This document shows, in pieces, positions 40,793-50,279 of a stretch of DNA of 64,000 nt; the stretch's first letter is position 1, and every line of letters begins with the position of its first letter. The DNA is from Williamsia serinedens (lineage in GTDB: Bacteria > Actinomycetota > Actinomycetes > Mycobacteriales > Mycobacteriaceae). The stretch is from assembly GCF_024171725.1 (NCBI RefSeq), contig NZ_JAMTCG010000007.1, forward strand, positions 305,895-369,894, in the 5' to 3' direction. The notes under the pieces were generated by a model. It did no database searches. It was not told the DNA's origin and worked only from the letters and a program-made list of their open reading frames with translations. The translations under genes and the position numbers were made by a program.

Positions 40793-42737
40793 CCGTGGGG
40801 TCCAGTGCCTGCTCCTGCAGGCTGCGCCGGTACGCCTCGAGGGCGACGAGATCCCCGAAGACCGCGTTGTAGCCGTCGGGGTCGTCCCGGGGTGACATCC
40901 GCTTGAGCCGGGACTTGATGTCGGCGACCTGCTCCCCCACCCAGATCTCCTGGAGCCGCGCGAGCACGCTGACGATGTAGCGCGGGATGCCGTCGTCGTC
41001 GACGGGCATCGGTTCGACGGCGAGTTCGGTGACGAGCGAGGTCAGCATCTCCCCCGCGGACGCGTCGTCACCGGACGACGCCGACGTCTCGGCCGCGCGG
41101 CTCACCGCGTCGACCCATTCCGCACCGCCCATGCCCGACCCGGTCCCGCCGACCTTCTCGATGGCCGCGCGGACGAGCGCGTACGCGGGCTCGGGGAAGC
41201 ACTCGGCGGGGAGCGAGTCGAAGACGGTGCCCGCGATGCCCGGGTACTGCAGGGCCGACTTGAGCGCTTCGCGTTGCGGCCACAGCCGGGGGTCGCCGGG
41301 GGCGGGACGAGCGGCGCCGGCGACACCGGCGGTCGGTCCGGCCCCGCGGACCGCTCCCCGCTGGCGTGCCTGGGTCCGGGCGAGGGAGCCGGTCGTCCCT
41401 GCGGCGGGTACGCCCGCGGTCTCCCGGACGCGCTGCAGCACCTGACGCTCGTCGTCCCAGCCGACCCAGCCGGCGAGTTGGCGGGCGTACTCGTCGCGCA
41501 GCGCGACGTCCTTGATGCGCGCGACGACGGGGACGGTCTCGCGCAGGGCGTGGACGCGGCCCTCCGCGGTCTCGAGGTCGTGCTGGGCGAGGACGGCCTT
41601 GATGGCGAACTGGAACATCGGCACCCGACGCGCCACGAGGTCACGGACTGCCGCGTCGCCCTCGCGCTGCCGGAGCTCACACGGGTCCATGCCGTCGGGC
41701 GCGATGGCCACGAACGTCTGTCCGGCGATGCTCTGTTCCCCCTCGAACGCCTTCAGCGCGGCCGCCTGTCCCGCGGCGTCACCGTCGAAGGTGTAGATGA
41801 CCTCACCGCGGAAGTAGGAGTCGTCCATGAGGAGTCGCCGCAGCAGCGCGAGGTGGTCGTCGCCGAACGCGGTGCCGCACGACGCGACGGCGGTGGTGAC
41901 GCCGGACAGGTGCATGGCCATGACGTCGGTGTATCCCTCGACGATGACCACCTGGTGGCCCTTGGCGATGTTCTTCTTGGCGTGGTCGAGACCGAACAGC
42001 ACCTGCGACTTCTTGTAGAGCATCGTCTCGGGCGTGTTCATGTACTTGCCCATGGTGTCGTCGTCGAACAGCTTGCGGGCCCCGAACCCGATGATGTCGC
42101 CGCCGAGGTTCCGGATGGGCCACAGCAGACGCCGACGGAACCGGTCGCGGGGACCGCGCTGACCCTGCACCGACAGACCGGCCGCCTCGAGCTCGGCGAA
42201 CTCGAACCCCTGCGCCAGGAGGGCCTTGGTCATCGCGTCCCAGGCGAGCGGGGCGAAGCCGCAGCCGAACAGGGTCGCGGCGGCGCCGTCGAAGTCGCGC
42301 TCCCGCAGGTAGTCGCGGGCGGGTTTGGCGTCCGGGGTGAGGAGCTGCTCGGCGTAGAACTTCTGCGCCGCGGCGTTGGCGGCGACGAGACGCGCGCGGG
42401 TGCCGCGATCGCGGGCGACGCTGGTGCCGCCGCCCTCGTAGGAGATGCGGTAACCGATGCGGTCGGCGAGTTGCTCGACGGCCTCGACGAACGAGATGTG
42501 CTCCTGCTTCTGCAGGAAGGTGTAGACGTCGCCGCCCTCGCCGCACCCGAAGCAGTGGAAGTGGCCGTGGTTCGGGCGGACGTGGAACGAGGGCGACTTC
42601 TCGTCGTGGAACGGGCACAGGCCCTTCAGGCTGTCGGCGCCGGCGCGACGCAGCGCGACGTACTCCCCGACGATGTCCTCGATCGCCGTGCGCTCACGGA
42701 TCTCCGTGATGTCGCGATCAGGGATTCGGCCGGGCAC
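40776..42737 (-). CDS. dnaG: DNA primase
   Basis: Makes the RNA primers for chromosome replication together with the DnaB helicase. Domains in order over 653 aa: N-terminal CHC2 zinc-binding domain (C41, H44, C62, C65 in CPFH...CFGC), the catalytic core with TOPRIM (VVIVEGYTDVMAM and later YTFDGDAAG, around residues 260-330), and a C-terminal DnaB-interaction region. The start is GTG at 42737. It is followed downstream by the small Rv2342-like gene and preceded by the MFS and dgt genes, with dnaG and dgt being neighbours in mycobacteria too. The 3' end carries the tandem repeat noted above. Confidence 0.97.
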   Translation of the reverse strand: MPGRIPDRDITEIRERTAIEDIVGEYVALRRAGADSLKGLCPFHDEKSPSFHVRPNHGHFHCFGCGEGGDVYTFLQKQEHISFVEAVEQLADRIGYRISYEGGGTSVARDRGTRARLVAANAAAQKFYAEQLLTPDAKPARDYLRERDFDGAAATLFGCGFAPLAWDAMTKALLAQGFEFAELEAAGLSVQGQRGPRDRFRRRLLWPIRNLGGDIIGFGARKLFDDDTMGKYMNTPETMLYKKSQVLFGLDHAKKNIAKGHQVVIVEGYTDVMAMHLSGVTTAVASCGTAFGDDHLALLRRLLMDDSYFRGEVIYTFDGDAAGQAAALKAFEGEQSIAGQTFVAIAPDGMDPCELRQREGDAAVRDLVARRVPMFQFAIKAVLAQHDLETAEGRVHALRETVPVVARIKDVALRDEYARQLAGWVGWDDERQVLQRVRETAGVPAAGTTGSLARTQARQRGAVRGAGPTAGVAGAARPAPGDPRLWPQREALKSALQYPGIAGTVFDSLPAECFPEPAYALVRAAIEKVGGTGSGMGGAEWVDAVSRAAETSASSGDDASAGEMLTSLVTELAVEPMPVDDDGIPRYIVSVLARLQEIWVGEQVADIKSRLKRMSPRDDPDGYNAVFGDLVALEAYRRSLQEQALDPTVGQSA

Positions 42738-42795
42738 CCGACGAGTGTATTCGCTGCACCGACGTCCGCGGCCCGGCCGTGCCGGTCGACGCAGG

Positions 42796-44085
42796 TCAGG
42801 GAACCGGTGTCGCGACCTCGGGAGCGGCGCGGTCGTGCGATCCGGGGTGACCTGCGACGACCCCGCACACGGCCAGCGGCATCATCGTCGCCGCGAGGGC
42901 GATCAGCGGGACCGACCACCCGCCGGTGAGCGAGTGCAGCGCGCCCATCGCAATCGGCCCGGTGGCCGCGAGCAGGTAGCCGACGGTCTGGGCGGACGCC
43001 GACAGCGCCGTCGCCTCGACGGCGGAGGCGGTGCGCAGGTTCATCAACACCAGCGCCAGCGACAGTGCGCCGCCCTGCCCGAGCCCGACCAGCACGGCGC
43101 ACGGCCACGCACCGGCCGTGCCCGTGGTGAGCACCCCGACGATCCCCGCGGCGGCGAGGACGACCACGCTGACCGCGAGGAGACGCTGCGACCGCATCCG
43201 TGCCGCGAGCACCGGCACGCCCAGTGCCGTGACGATGCTGCTCACGCTCAGCACCGCGAAGATCAGACCGGCGGTGTCGGCATCGACGCCGCGGTCGCGG
43301 TAGATCGTGGGCAGCCACGCGACCGTGGCGTAGGCGAGCAGCGACTGGATCCCCATGAAACCGGTGATGGCCCAGCGCATCCGGGCGCCGAGGCCGACCG
43401 TGGGCGCCGTCGGCGACACGACGGGGCTCCCGGTCGGGCCGGGTGCCGCCCGGCGCAGCCCGCGCGCTCGACCGACGGTGAGGGCGGCCATCGCGACCGC
43501 GGCGAGCGCCGCCGGGACCGCCCACAGCCCCAGTCCCACACGCCAGTCGTCATCGACAGCCCGCGTCAGGGGTGGGGTGACACCGGACGCGATACCCGCG
43601 CTGACACAGATCAGGGCGGTCAGGAGACCGGTCATCGCGCCGATCCGGTGCGGGAACAGCAGCCGGATCAGGACGGGCCCCAGCACGTTCGCGACCGCGA
43701 TCCCGAGACCGCCGAGCAGTGTGCCGACGAGCAGGACCGGCCAGCCCGGGACGACACGCAGGGCGGTCCCGACGGCGAGGACGGCCATGGACACCGTCGC
43801 CACCCCCAGTGCCGAGAACCGCCGGGCCAGCCGCGGGGCAACGCTCGCGCCGAGGCCCAGGCACACCACCGGGCCCGTCGTCAGCAGCGCGACCTCGACG
43901 GCGTCGAGGTGGTAGCCGTCGCGGATCTCGTCGACGAGCGACGACGCGCTGCCGAACATCAGACGCAGGCTCACCCCGAAGGCGATGACGGCCGCGACCG
44001 CCAGGGCGCCCGCCCGCCAGACGTCGGACGCGCGGGGCGAGGAGGTCGGCTCCCCTGCGACGCGTTCCTGCACCGCGTCAGCCAA
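42796..44085 (-). CDS. MFS transporter, CynX/NimT type
   Basis: A 429-aa membrane protein with twelve predicted segments in two halves separated by a longer basic loop (about residues 205-235). The Gxx[23 protein letters not shown] region resembles the cyanate/nitroimidazole transporter group of the MFS. The substrate cannot be read from the sequence. The TTG start at 44085 overlaps the last codons of dgt by 8 nt, which suggests coupled translation; a later internal start cannot be excluded. It stands between dgt and dnaG, a spot with no transporter in M. tuberculosis as I recall it. Confidence 0.82.
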   Translation of the reverse strand: MADAVQERVAGEPTSSPRASDVWRAGALAVAAVIAFGVSLRLMFGSASSLVDEIRDGYHLDAVEVALLTTGPVVCLGLGASVAPRLARRFSALGVATVSMAVLAVGTALRVVPGWPVLLVGTLLGGLGIAVANVLGPVLIRLLFPHRIGAMTGLLTALICVSAGIASGVTPPLTRAVDDDWRVGLGLWAVPAALAAVAMAALTVGRARGLRRAAPGPTGSPVVSPTAPTVGLGARMRWAITGFMGIQSLLAYATVAWLPTIYRDRGVDADTAGLIFAVLSVSSIVTALGVPVLAARMRSQRLLAVSVVVLAAAGIVGVLTTGTAGAWPCAVLVGLGQGGALSLALVLMNLRTASAVEATALSASAQTVGYLLAATGPIAMGALHSLTGGWSVPLIALAATMMPLAVCGVVAGHPGSHDRAAPEVATPVP

Positions 44086-45379
44086 GGTGCGCCTGCGCCC
44101 CGGAGTTCTGGCGGTCGGTCCGTTCGAGTCGTCCCTCGGTCATCGACGCGATCTGGTCGACGACGACCCGCAACCGGGCGGCGTCGTCGGGGGCGTTCTC
44201 CCACTCGGGGACGAGCAACGGGTCGAGTCCGCCGGGCGCGGCGTGCCCGAGCCAGTCGGCGACGCGGTGGATGCGATCGCGCTGGCGCTCCTGATGGGCG
44301 CGGTGACGCTGGTCGGAGAAGATGAACTGCAGCGCGATGGTCTTGAGGACGGCGACCTCTGCCGCGACCAGCGGCGGGATCGACAGGTCCGCGGCCCGCC
44401 GGTCGACGGGGACGTCCCCCCAGGCGCGACGTGTCTGCGCGATGGCGGCCGAGGCGAACCGACCGACCAGCTCGCTCGTGAGGCGTTTGAGTGCGACGGA
44501 TCCGCGGAGGGTCCCGTCGTACCCGACCGCGTCGGCGACGACGTCGAGCGCTGCGAGCCGGCCCGCCGCCTCGACGAGCGCGTCGGCGTCGAGGCCGTCG
44601 AACTCACGGACACCGATCTCGGCCAACGCCGCCTGGTCCGACGGGTCGGCGAGCGTACGCAGGTCGATGCGACCGGCGATGACGCCGTCCTCGACGTCGT
44701 GCACCGAGTAGGCGACGTCGTCGGACCAGTCCATGACCTGTGCCTCGAGGCACCGCGCGGTGCCGTCGACACCATCACGCACCCAGGCGAGCACATGCGC
44801 GTTGTCGTCGTAGGCGCCGAACTTGCGGCCCGCCGCCGGGCGGGTCCACGGGTACTTCAGCGTCGCGTCGAGCGAGGCACGGGTCAGGTTCAACCCGACA
44901 CTGCGTCCGTCGGGCGCGAGCACCTTGGGCTCGAGGCGGGTGAGGATGCGCAGGTTCTGCGCGTTGCCCTCGAACCCACCGATCGCGGCAGCGACCTCGT
45001 CGAGTGCGCGTTCCCCGTTGTGGCCGTAGGGCGGATGGCCGATGTCGTGGGCGAGACCCGCCAGCTCGACGAGGTCGGGATCGCACCCCAGACCCGACGC
45101 GATGCCGCGACCGATCTGCCCGACCTCCAACGAGTGCGTCAGACGGGTGCGGGGCGTGTCGCCCTCGCGGGGACCGACGACCTGCGTCTTGTCGGCGAGG
45201 CGACGGAGTGCCGCGCAGTGCAGCACCCGCGCACGGTCCCGGGAGAAGTCGCCGCGGTCGTCGCTGTGGGTACCCGACAGGATCGAGGACTTGGGCGCCT
45301 CGTCGACCATCCGAGCACGCGCGTGGCCGTCGTAAACGACCGGCGCGGCACCCGTGTCGGAGGTCAGTCGGTCACCCAT
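44078..45379 (-). CDS. dgt: Deoxyguanosinetriphosphate triphosphohydrolase-like protein
   Basis: Hydrolyses dNTPs (classically dGTP) to the nucleoside and triphosphate, tuning nucleotide pools. The HD-domain ligands are clear: [13 protein letters not shown], then [14 protein letters not shown] (the HD pair, about residues 105-120) and a distal Asp in [13 protein letters not shown]. The 433-aa length fits type 2 dGTPases. ATG at 45379 overlaps the end of the cold-shock gene by 16 nt. It precedes the MFS and dnaG genes on the same strand. Confidence 0.94.
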   Translation of the reverse strand: MGDRLTSDTGAAPVVYDGHARARMVDEAPKSSILSGTHSDDRGDFSRDRARVLHCAALRRLADKTQVVGPREGDTPRTRLTHSLEVGQIGRGIASGLGCDPDLVELAGLAHDIGHPPYGHNGERALDEVAAAIGGFEGNAQNLRILTRLEPKVLAPDGRSVGLNLTRASLDATLKYPWTRPAAGRKFGAYDDNAHVLAWVRDGVDGTARCLEAQVMDWSDDVAYSVHDVEDGVIAGRIDLRTLADPSDQAALAEIGVREFDGLDADALVEAAGRLAALDVVADAVGYDGTLRGSVALKRLTSELVGRFASAAIAQTRRAWGDVPVDRRAADLSIPPLVAAEVAVLKTIALQFIFSDQRHRAHQERQRDRIHRVADWLGHAAPGGLDPLLVPEWENAPDDAARLRVVVDQIASMTEGRLERTDRQNSGAQAHLG

Positions 45380-45828
45380 CCCCGCGCCACGGCGAAGTCG
45401 ACGACACGGCGCCGGATGGCGATGATCTGCGACGCGGTCAGCGTGCCGGACGCGTCGAGCAGCAGCTCGGTGAGCTCGTCGCTGAGGCCGGCGGCATCGG
45501 TCGGGCCGTCGCCGGCACGCGCGGGGCGCGGACGACGCTCGCGGTGGTCACCGCGGTCGCCGCGGTCACGCTGCGGGCGGTCGCGGTGATCGTCCCGGCG
45601 CTCGCGACCACCCGACGACGCGGGCGCGGCACCGGTGACCGAGACGTTGACCGCCTTCGACCCGCGGTCGGTGTCCTCGATCTCGAACTCGACCCGCGCA
45701 CCCGGCTTCAGGTCCGACTCGTCGACGTCGAGGTCGTTGATGTGCACGAACACGTCCGCGCCACCCGACTCCGGCGCCAGGAACCCGAATCCACGATTCG
45801 GGTCGTAATGCACCACCGTGCCCGACAC
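45364..45828 (-). CDS. Cold-shock domain protein with C-terminal extension
   Basis: A 154-aa protein. Residues 1-65 form a cold-shock nucleic-acid-binding domain with RNP-like motifs GFGFLAP and DVFVHI. A 45-residue Arg/Asp-rich repeat-like linker ([18 protein letters not shown] pattern) follows, then a compact helical C-terminus of about 40 residues ([16 protein letters not shown]). The GTG at 45828 gives the usual domain start; a GTG at 45849, seven codons upstream with GGAGAG before it, is a serious alternative. The stop lies within the dgt start region (16-nt overlap). It probably acts as an RNA chaperone. Confidence 0.85.
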   Translation of the reverse strand: MSGTVVHYDPNRGFGFLAPESGGADVFVHINDLDVDESDLKPGARVEFEIEDTDRGSKAVNVSVTGAAPASSGGRERRDDHRDRPQRDRGDRGDHRERRPRPARAGDGPTDAAGLSDELTELLLDASGTLTASQIIAIRRRVVDFAVARGWVTD

Positions 45829-45942
45829 GGGCCCGCCACCACTCACCACACTCACCACTCTCCACACACGACACCCACGGTCGGGTCCGACTATCCCAGA
45901 CCCCACGCTGTGAGGGAAACGTGCCGCGGCGCCGCCGGGGCG

Positions 45943-47331
45943 TCAGCAGCCGAGCAGTTCTCCACCGAGGTAGGCCGCGACCTGGTCGAGCGCGATGCGC
46001 TGCTGGCTCATCGTGTCCCGCTCGCGCACGGTGACCGCCTGGTCGTCGAGGGTGTCGAAGTCGACGGTGACGCAGAACGGCGTGCCGATCTCGTCCTGCC
46101 GCCGATAGCGCTTGCCGATGCCCTGGGCGTCGTCGAACTCGACGTTCCAGTGCTTGCGCAGCTCGGCCGCGAGATCGCGGGCCTTCGGCGAGAGCTGCTC
46201 GTTGCGGGACAGCGGCAGCACCGCGACCTTCACCGGCGCGAGCCGACGGTCGAGCGCGAGCACGGTGCGGGTGTCGGTGCCGCCCTTGGCGTTCGGCACC
46301 TCCTCCTCCGTCAGCGCATCGACGAGGAACGCCATCAGCGAGCGCGTCAGACCGGCAGCCGGTTCGATGACGAACGGGGTGTAGCGCTCGCCGGAGGCCT
46401 GGTCGAAGAACGACAGGTCCTCACCGGAGTGCTTGCTGTGCGTCGAGAGGTCGAAGTCGGTCCGGTTGGCGACACCCTCGAGCTCACCCCAGGGGTTGCC
46501 CGAGAAACCGAACTTGTACTCCACGTCGACGGTGCGCTTGGAGTAGTGCGACAGCTTCTCCTGCGCGTGCTCGTAGAGGCGCAGGTTGTCCGGGTCGACG
46601 CCGAGGTCGACGTACCAGGCGAGCCGGTGGTCGATCCAGTACTGGTGCCACGTCTCGTCCTCGCCCGGCTTGACGAAGAACTCCATCTCCATCTGCTCGA
46701 ACTCGCGGGTGCGGAAGATGAAGTTGCCCGGCGTGATCTCGTTGCGGAAGCTCTTGCCGATCTGCGCGATGCCGAACGGCGGCTTCTTGCGCGCGGTGGT
46801 CATCACGTTCTTGAAGTTGACGAAGATGCCCTGCGCGGTCTCCGGACGGAGGTAGTGCAGGCCCTCCTCGTCGTCGACCGGGCCGAGGTACGTCTTCATC
46901 AGACCGCTGAACGCGCGCGGTTCGGTCCAGCTGCCGGGCTGACCGGTCTCCGGGTCGTTGATGTCGGCCAGACCGTTCTCCGGCGGGTGGCCGTGCTTGA
47001 GCTCGTAGGCCTCGATGAGATGGTCGGCGCGGTAGCGCTTGTGGGTGTGCAGCGACTCCACGAGCGGGTCGGAGAACACCTCGACGTGGCCCGAGGCCTC
47101 CCACACCTGCCGCGGCAGGATCACCGACGAGTCGAGTCCGACGACGTCGTCGCGGCTGGTGACCATGCTGCGCCACCACTGTCGCTTGATGTTGTCCTTC
47201 AGCTCGACCCCGAGCGGCCCGTAGTCCCACGCCGACTTGGTGCCGCCGTAGATCTCACCGCACGGGTACACCAGTCCCCTCCGCTTGCAGAGGTTGACGA
47301 CGGCGTCGACGCGATTGCTTGGTCCGGCCAC
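45943..47331 (-). CDS. glyS: Glycyl-tRNA synthetase (homodimeric)
   Basis: Charges tRNA-Gly. It belongs to the single-chain class II type found in Gram-positive and archaeal lineages: motif blocks [27 protein letters not shown], then motif 2 [28 protein letters not shown] and motif 3 near [14 protein letters not shown]. The C-terminal anticodon-binding domain ([12 protein letters not shown] onward) is complete. The GTG at 47331 gives 462 aa, next to M. tuberculosis GlyS (463); a GTG at 47343 would add four residues. It is divergent from smtB-zur, as in mycobacteria. Confidence 0.96.
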   Translation of the reverse strand: MAGPSNRVDAVVNLCKRRGLVYPCGEIYGGTKSAWDYGPLGVELKDNIKRQWWRSMVTSRDDVVGLDSSVILPRQVWEASGHVEVFSDPLVESLHTHKRYRADHLIEAYELKHGHPPENGLADINDPETGQPGSWTEPRAFSGLMKTYLGPVDDEEGLHYLRPETAQGIFVNFKNVMTTARKKPPFGIAQIGKSFRNEITPGNFIFRTREFEQMEMEFFVKPGEDETWHQYWIDHRLAWYVDLGVDPDNLRLYEHAQEKLSHYSKRTVDVEYKFGFSGNPWGELEGVANRTDFDLSTHSKHSGEDLSFFDQASGERYTPFVIEPAAGLTRSLMAFLVDALTEEEVPNAKGGTDTRTVLALDRRLAPVKVAVLPLSRNEQLSPKARDLAAELRKHWNVEFDDAQGIGKRYRRQDEIGTPFCVTVDFDTLDDQAVTVRERDTMSQQRIALDQVAAYLGGELLGC

Positions 47332-47431
47332 GGTGGACAGCACTCCATGGGATCGAGGGGGTGGGGGAACCCGACCAGCGTAGTCGCGCCAGGACACCGA
47401 CCCCGACGCCGCCCACGACGACGCCGACGGC

Positions 47432-47460
47432 TTGACATGCCCCGCGGTGCATATGAGAAT
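47432..47460 (+). promoter_or_regulatory. Promoter of smtB-zur (TTGACA-17-GAGAAT)
   Basis: TTGACA at 47432-47437 and GAGAAT at 47455-47460 are 17 nt apart, matching the sigma-A spacing with a full -35 and a 4/6 -10. The start site would be near 47467, about 20 nt before the smtB ATG. Confidence 0.65.
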
Positions 47461-47472
47461 CGTTTCCGATAA
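47452..47472. promoter_or_regulatory. Zur/SmtB-like operator over the smtB -10 region
   Basis: TGAGAATCGTTTCCGA (47454-47469) is a partly symmetric, AT-richer motif that resembles the mycobacterial Zur box TGAAAATCATTTTCA, and overlaps the predicted -10 element and start site. An SmtB site with ATATGA half-sites is an alternative reading. Occupation would block transcription of the zinc regulators. Confidence 0.55.
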
Positions 47473-47486
47473 GGAGCGTGGAGCGC

Positions 47487-47855
47487 ATGGCTGAACCGAC
47501 CATCGGGGTCGAGCACGAACCGACCGGACCCACGACCACCGGCGAGCCCGCGGCCCGGCCCGATCCCGCGACGTTGGAGGGCGCCGGCGAGTTGCTGCGA
47601 GCACTCGCGGCACCGGTCCGCATCGCGATCGTCCTCGCCCTGCTCGACCGCGAGCAGTGTGTCCACGAACTCGTGGGCGCACTCGGCGTCACCCAGCCGC
47701 TCGTCAGCCAGCACCTGCGGGTGCTGAAGTCCGCGGGCGTCGTCGTCGGACAGCGCACCGGACGCGAGATCCTGTACCGCCTCGTCGACGACCACCTCGC
47801 CCACATCGTCACCGACGCGGTCGCCCACGCGCGCGAGAACCGGGCCCGCCCGTGA
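47487..47855 (+). CDS. smtB: ArsR/SmtB-family metalloregulator (Rv2358-like)
   Basis: A 122-aa winged-helix repressor. The DNA-binding part is classical: [56 protein letters not shown] (residues about 38-100). The C-terminal helix carries [17 protein letters not shown] with the D-H-(x)n-H-E spacing of the alpha5 zinc site. ATG at 47487; AAGGAG lies 10 nt upstream. Its stop overlaps the zur GTG by 4 nt. In M. tuberculosis the pair Rv2358-furB is zinc-responsive, and this pair should act the same way. Confidence 0.92.
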   Translation: MAEPTIGVEHEPTGPTTTGEPAARPDPATLEGAGELLRALAAPVRIAIVLALLDREQCVHELVGALGVTQPLVSQHLRVLKSAGVVVGQRTGREILYRLVDDHLAHIVTDAVAHARENRARP

Positions 47856-48265
47856 GCCGAGACGCCGCGCCGACCACCCCCGGTGTGCGGTCGACGCGCC
47901 AACGCCACGCGATCGCCGAGCTCCTCGGCACGGTCGACGAGTTCCGGTCGGCTCAGGAACTGCACGACGCCCTGCGCGCCGACGGCCAGTCCATCGGCCT
48001 CACCACCGTCTACCGCAACCTGCAGGCCCTCGCCGACGCCGGCGAGGTCGACGTGTTGCGGACGGACTCCGGCGAGGCACGGTTCCGGCGCTGCTCCACC
48101 GACCACCACCATCACCTCGTGTGCCGCGACTGCGGCACGGCCGTGGAGGTGCAGGCCGACGCCGTCGAGGATTGGGCGCGCGACGTCGCCGCCCGGTTCG
48201 GCTTCCACGACATCAGCCACACGGTCGAGGTGTTCGGCACCTGCGCCGACTGCGCCCGCGTCTGA
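47852..48265 (+). CDS. zur: Zinc uptake regulator (Fur family)
   Basis: A 137-aa Fur-family repressor expected to shut down zinc uptake genes when zinc is sufficient. Visible are the winged helix (STRQRHAIAELLG, LTTVYRNLQALADAGEVD), the histidine cluster DHHHHLVC and two CxxC pairs, CRDC and CADC, which form the structural zinc site of FurB/Zur. GTG at 47852 overlaps the smtB stop (GTGA). It is convergent with the uncharacterised gene 48275-48691, and the order glyS / smtB-zur is conserved in mycobacteria. Confidence 0.93.
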   Translation: MSRDAAPTTPGVRSTRQRHAIAELLGTVDEFRSAQELHDALRADGQSIGLTTVYRNLQALADAGEVDVLRTDSGEARFRRCSTDHHHHLVCRDCGTAVEVQADAVEDWARDVAARFGFHDISHTVEVFGTCADCARV

Positions 48266-48274
48266 GCCGACCGC

Positions 48275-48691
48275 TCAGTCGGTGAGGCGCCGCGACAGGT
48301 CGGCTCCGATCGACAGCACCAACGTCACCATCGTGATCAGCGCGGCGTCGCCGAGTCCGCCGGCGGGGAACGTGTAGCTCTGCAGCACGTCCGTCGTCAC
48401 CCCGTCGACCGACGACCGCTTGATGCTGCCGAAGCTGGTCTCGCCGGCGAGGCGGTCGATGTCGTCGCGCAGCGCCTCGGTGTTCGGCAGGTCCCAGGCC
48501 AGCACCTGGGTCAGCGACAGCACGTCGAGTCCGTCCGCCAGCGACATCGCCTGCAGCGCCGCGCGGGTCCCGTCGAAGGACACCGTCGCAGACACACCGT
48601 CGTCGCCCCGCAGCACCTCCGAGGACGCCCCGAGGAGATCCGCGACCCGGTCCAGCAGGGCTGCCGCGCCCGATCCGCCCGGCGCGCTCAC
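48275..48691 (-). CDS. Uncharacterised protein downstream of uppS
   Basis: A 138-aa protein of unknown function. It starts with GTG in a GTGA overlap with the uppS stop, so it is probably translated with uppS. The alternating strands and amphipathic helices ([51 protein letters not shown]) recall the YbjN/type III chaperone-like fold, but no motif is decisive. The last part is hydrophobic ([17 protein letters not shown]) yet is probably a buried helix. Confidence 0.65.
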   Translation of the reverse strand: MSAPGGSGAAALLDRVADLLGASSEVLRGDDGVSATVSFDGTRAALQAMSLADGLDVLSLTQVLAWDLPNTEALRDDIDRLAGETSFGSIKRSSVDGVTTDVLQSYTFPAGGLGDAALITMVTLVLSIGADLSRRLTD

Positions 48692-49515
48692 GTCGCCGGC
48701 CGCGACAGGTCGACGCCGCCGAAACGGCGGTCGCGCGAGGCGTACTCGACACACGCGGCCCACAGGTCGCGACGGTCGAAGTCGGGGAAGAGCTTCTCCT
48801 GGTAGACCATCTCGGCGTAGGCCGACTGCCAGAGCAGGAAGTTCGAGGTGCGCTGCTCCCCGGACGGGCGCAGGAAGAGGTCGACGTCGGGCATGTCGGG
48901 CTCGTCGAGATGACGGGCGACGGTGTCCTCGGTGATGCGTTCGGGGTCGAGGTCCCCGGCGGCGACGCGGCGTGCGATGTCGCGGACCGCGTCGGCGATC
49001 TCGGCCCGACCGCCGTAGTTCACGCACATGGTCAGGTTCATGACGGTGTTGTCGCGCGTCATCTCCTCGGCGACCTCGAGTTCCCTGATCACGCTGCGCC
49101 ACAGGCGGGGTCGGCGTCCGGCCCATCGCACCCGCACACCGAGCTCGTGCATCTCGTCGCGGCGGCGTCGGATCACGTCCCGGTTGAAGCCCATGAGGAA
49201 GCGGACCTCCTCCGGGCTGCGGGACCAGTTCTCGGTGGAGAACGCATACGCGGACAACCACGTCACGCCCAACTCGATGCAGCCCTCGACCGCGTCCATG
49301 AGGACGGCCTCGCCGCGCTTGTGACCCTCGGTCCGCGGGAGCCCGCGGTCGGTCGCCCAGCGACCGTTGCCGTCCATGACGAGCGCGACGTGGCGCGGGA
49401 TCAGCTCGGGCGGCAGGGCAGGCGGGCGGGCACCGGACGGGTGGGGGGTCGGTGGACGGACCACCCGGGGAGCCGCGTCAGCCGACTGCTTCGCGGATCG
49501 GCGTCGGACCGCCAT
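48688..49515 (-). CDS. uppS: Polyprenyl (decaprenyl) diphosphate synthase, cis type
   Basis: Builds the long Z-polyprenyl carrier for peptidoglycan, arabinogalactan and other surface polymers. The cis-prenyltransferase hallmarks are present over 275 aa: MDGNGRWA with the catalytic Asp, [17 protein letters not shown], and [21 protein letters not shown] near the C-terminus. The N-terminal 35 residues are a Pro/Arg-rich extension as in M. tuberculosis Rv2361c. ATG at 49515 follows AAGGA by 8 nt and overlaps the recO end by 38 nt. The carrier it makes should also serve the polysaccharide locus. Confidence 0.93.
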   Translation of the reverse strand: MAVRRRSAKQSADAAPRVVRPPTPHPSGARPPALPPELIPRHVALVMDGNGRWATDRGLPRTEGHKRGEAVLMDAVEGCIELGVTWLSAYAFSTENWSRSPEEVRFLMGFNRDVIRRRRDEMHELGVRVRWAGRRPRLWRSVIRELEVAEEMTRDNTVMNLTMCVNYGGRAEIADAVRDIARRVAAGDLDPERITEDTVARHLDEPDMPDVDLFLRPSGEQRTSNFLLWQSAYAEMVYQEKLFPDFDRRDLWAACVEYASRDRRFGGVDLSRPAT

Positions 49516-50275
49516 CGGACCCGTCCTTCCCGGCGCGGTGCGGCGCCTCGCGTTCGATCAACGGCAGGGTGCGCAGCTGACGTTCGAGGTGCCACTGCAG
49601 GTGTGCGGCGGTCAGGCCGCTGGTCTGTCGGCGCACCGTCGCGGCGACACCCTCGGTGTGCTCCCACCGTCCCCGGTGCAGGTCGTCCATGAGCTCGAGG
49701 ACCCCGGGCGCCGGCGTCGCCGACCCCTGCGGGCGGCAGTGCAGACACACCGCTCCCCCGGCGGCGACGTGGAACGCGCGGTGCGGGCCGGCCGCGTCGC
49801 AGCGCGCACACCGGTCGAGCGCCGGCATCCAGCCCGCGAATTCCATGGCGCGCAACAGGAACGCGTCGAGCACCAGGTCGCGGGGACGACGGCCGTCGGC
49901 GATCGCCCGCAACGCCCCCACGGTGAGCGAGTGCAGACGGTCGGCGGGGGCACGTTCCTCCCCGGCGAGGCGTTCGGCGGTCTCGAGGATCGCGCAGGCG
50001 CTGGTGTAGCGGCCGTAGTCGGCGACGATGGGCGCGGCGAACGCGTCGAGGCTGTGGACCTGGGTGACGATGTCGAGGTTGCGACCCGGGTGCAGCATGA
50101 CGTCGACGTGGGCGAACGGCTCGAGCCGGGCCCCGAACTTCGAGCGGGTGCGACGGACACCCTTCGCGACCGCCCGCACCAACCCGTTGTGCTTGGTCAG
50201 CAGGGTCACGATGCGGTCGGCCTCGCCCAGCTTGTGCTGCCGGACCACCACCGCCTCGTCCCGATAGACCCTCAC
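49478..50275 (-). CDS. recO: DNA repair protein RecO
   Basis: Mediates RecA loading in RecFOR recombination. The 265-aa product starts [22 protein letters not shown], the OB-fold typical of RecO, and has a four-cysteine zinc site as CARC and CLHC (about residues 148-175). The GTG at 50275 gives the same length as the mycobacterial protein; the frame is open ten codons more. It lies 4 nt after the YhgE-like gene and upstream of uppS, as in M. tuberculosis. Confidence 0.94.
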   Translation of the reverse strand: MRVYRDEAVVVRQHKLGEADRIVTLLTKHNGLVRAVAKGVRRTRSKFGARLEPFAHVDVMLHPGRNLDIVTQVHSLDAFAAPIVADYGRYTSACAILETAERLAGEERAPADRLHSLTVGALRAIADGRRPRDLVLDAFLLRAMEFAGWMPALDRCARCDAAGPHRAFHVAAGGAVCLHCRPQGSATPAPGVLELMDDLHRGRWEHTEGVAATVRRQTSGLTAAHLQWHLERQLRTLPLIEREAPHRAGKDGSDGGPTPIREAVG

Positions 50276-50279
50276 CGGG

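Noticed and set aside
45004-47472. An 822-codon plus-strand frame over the cold-shock and glyS genes
   Set aside because: It runs antisense to glyS, and its translation is repetitive Val/Arg/Asp-rich sequence with no recognisable motif.
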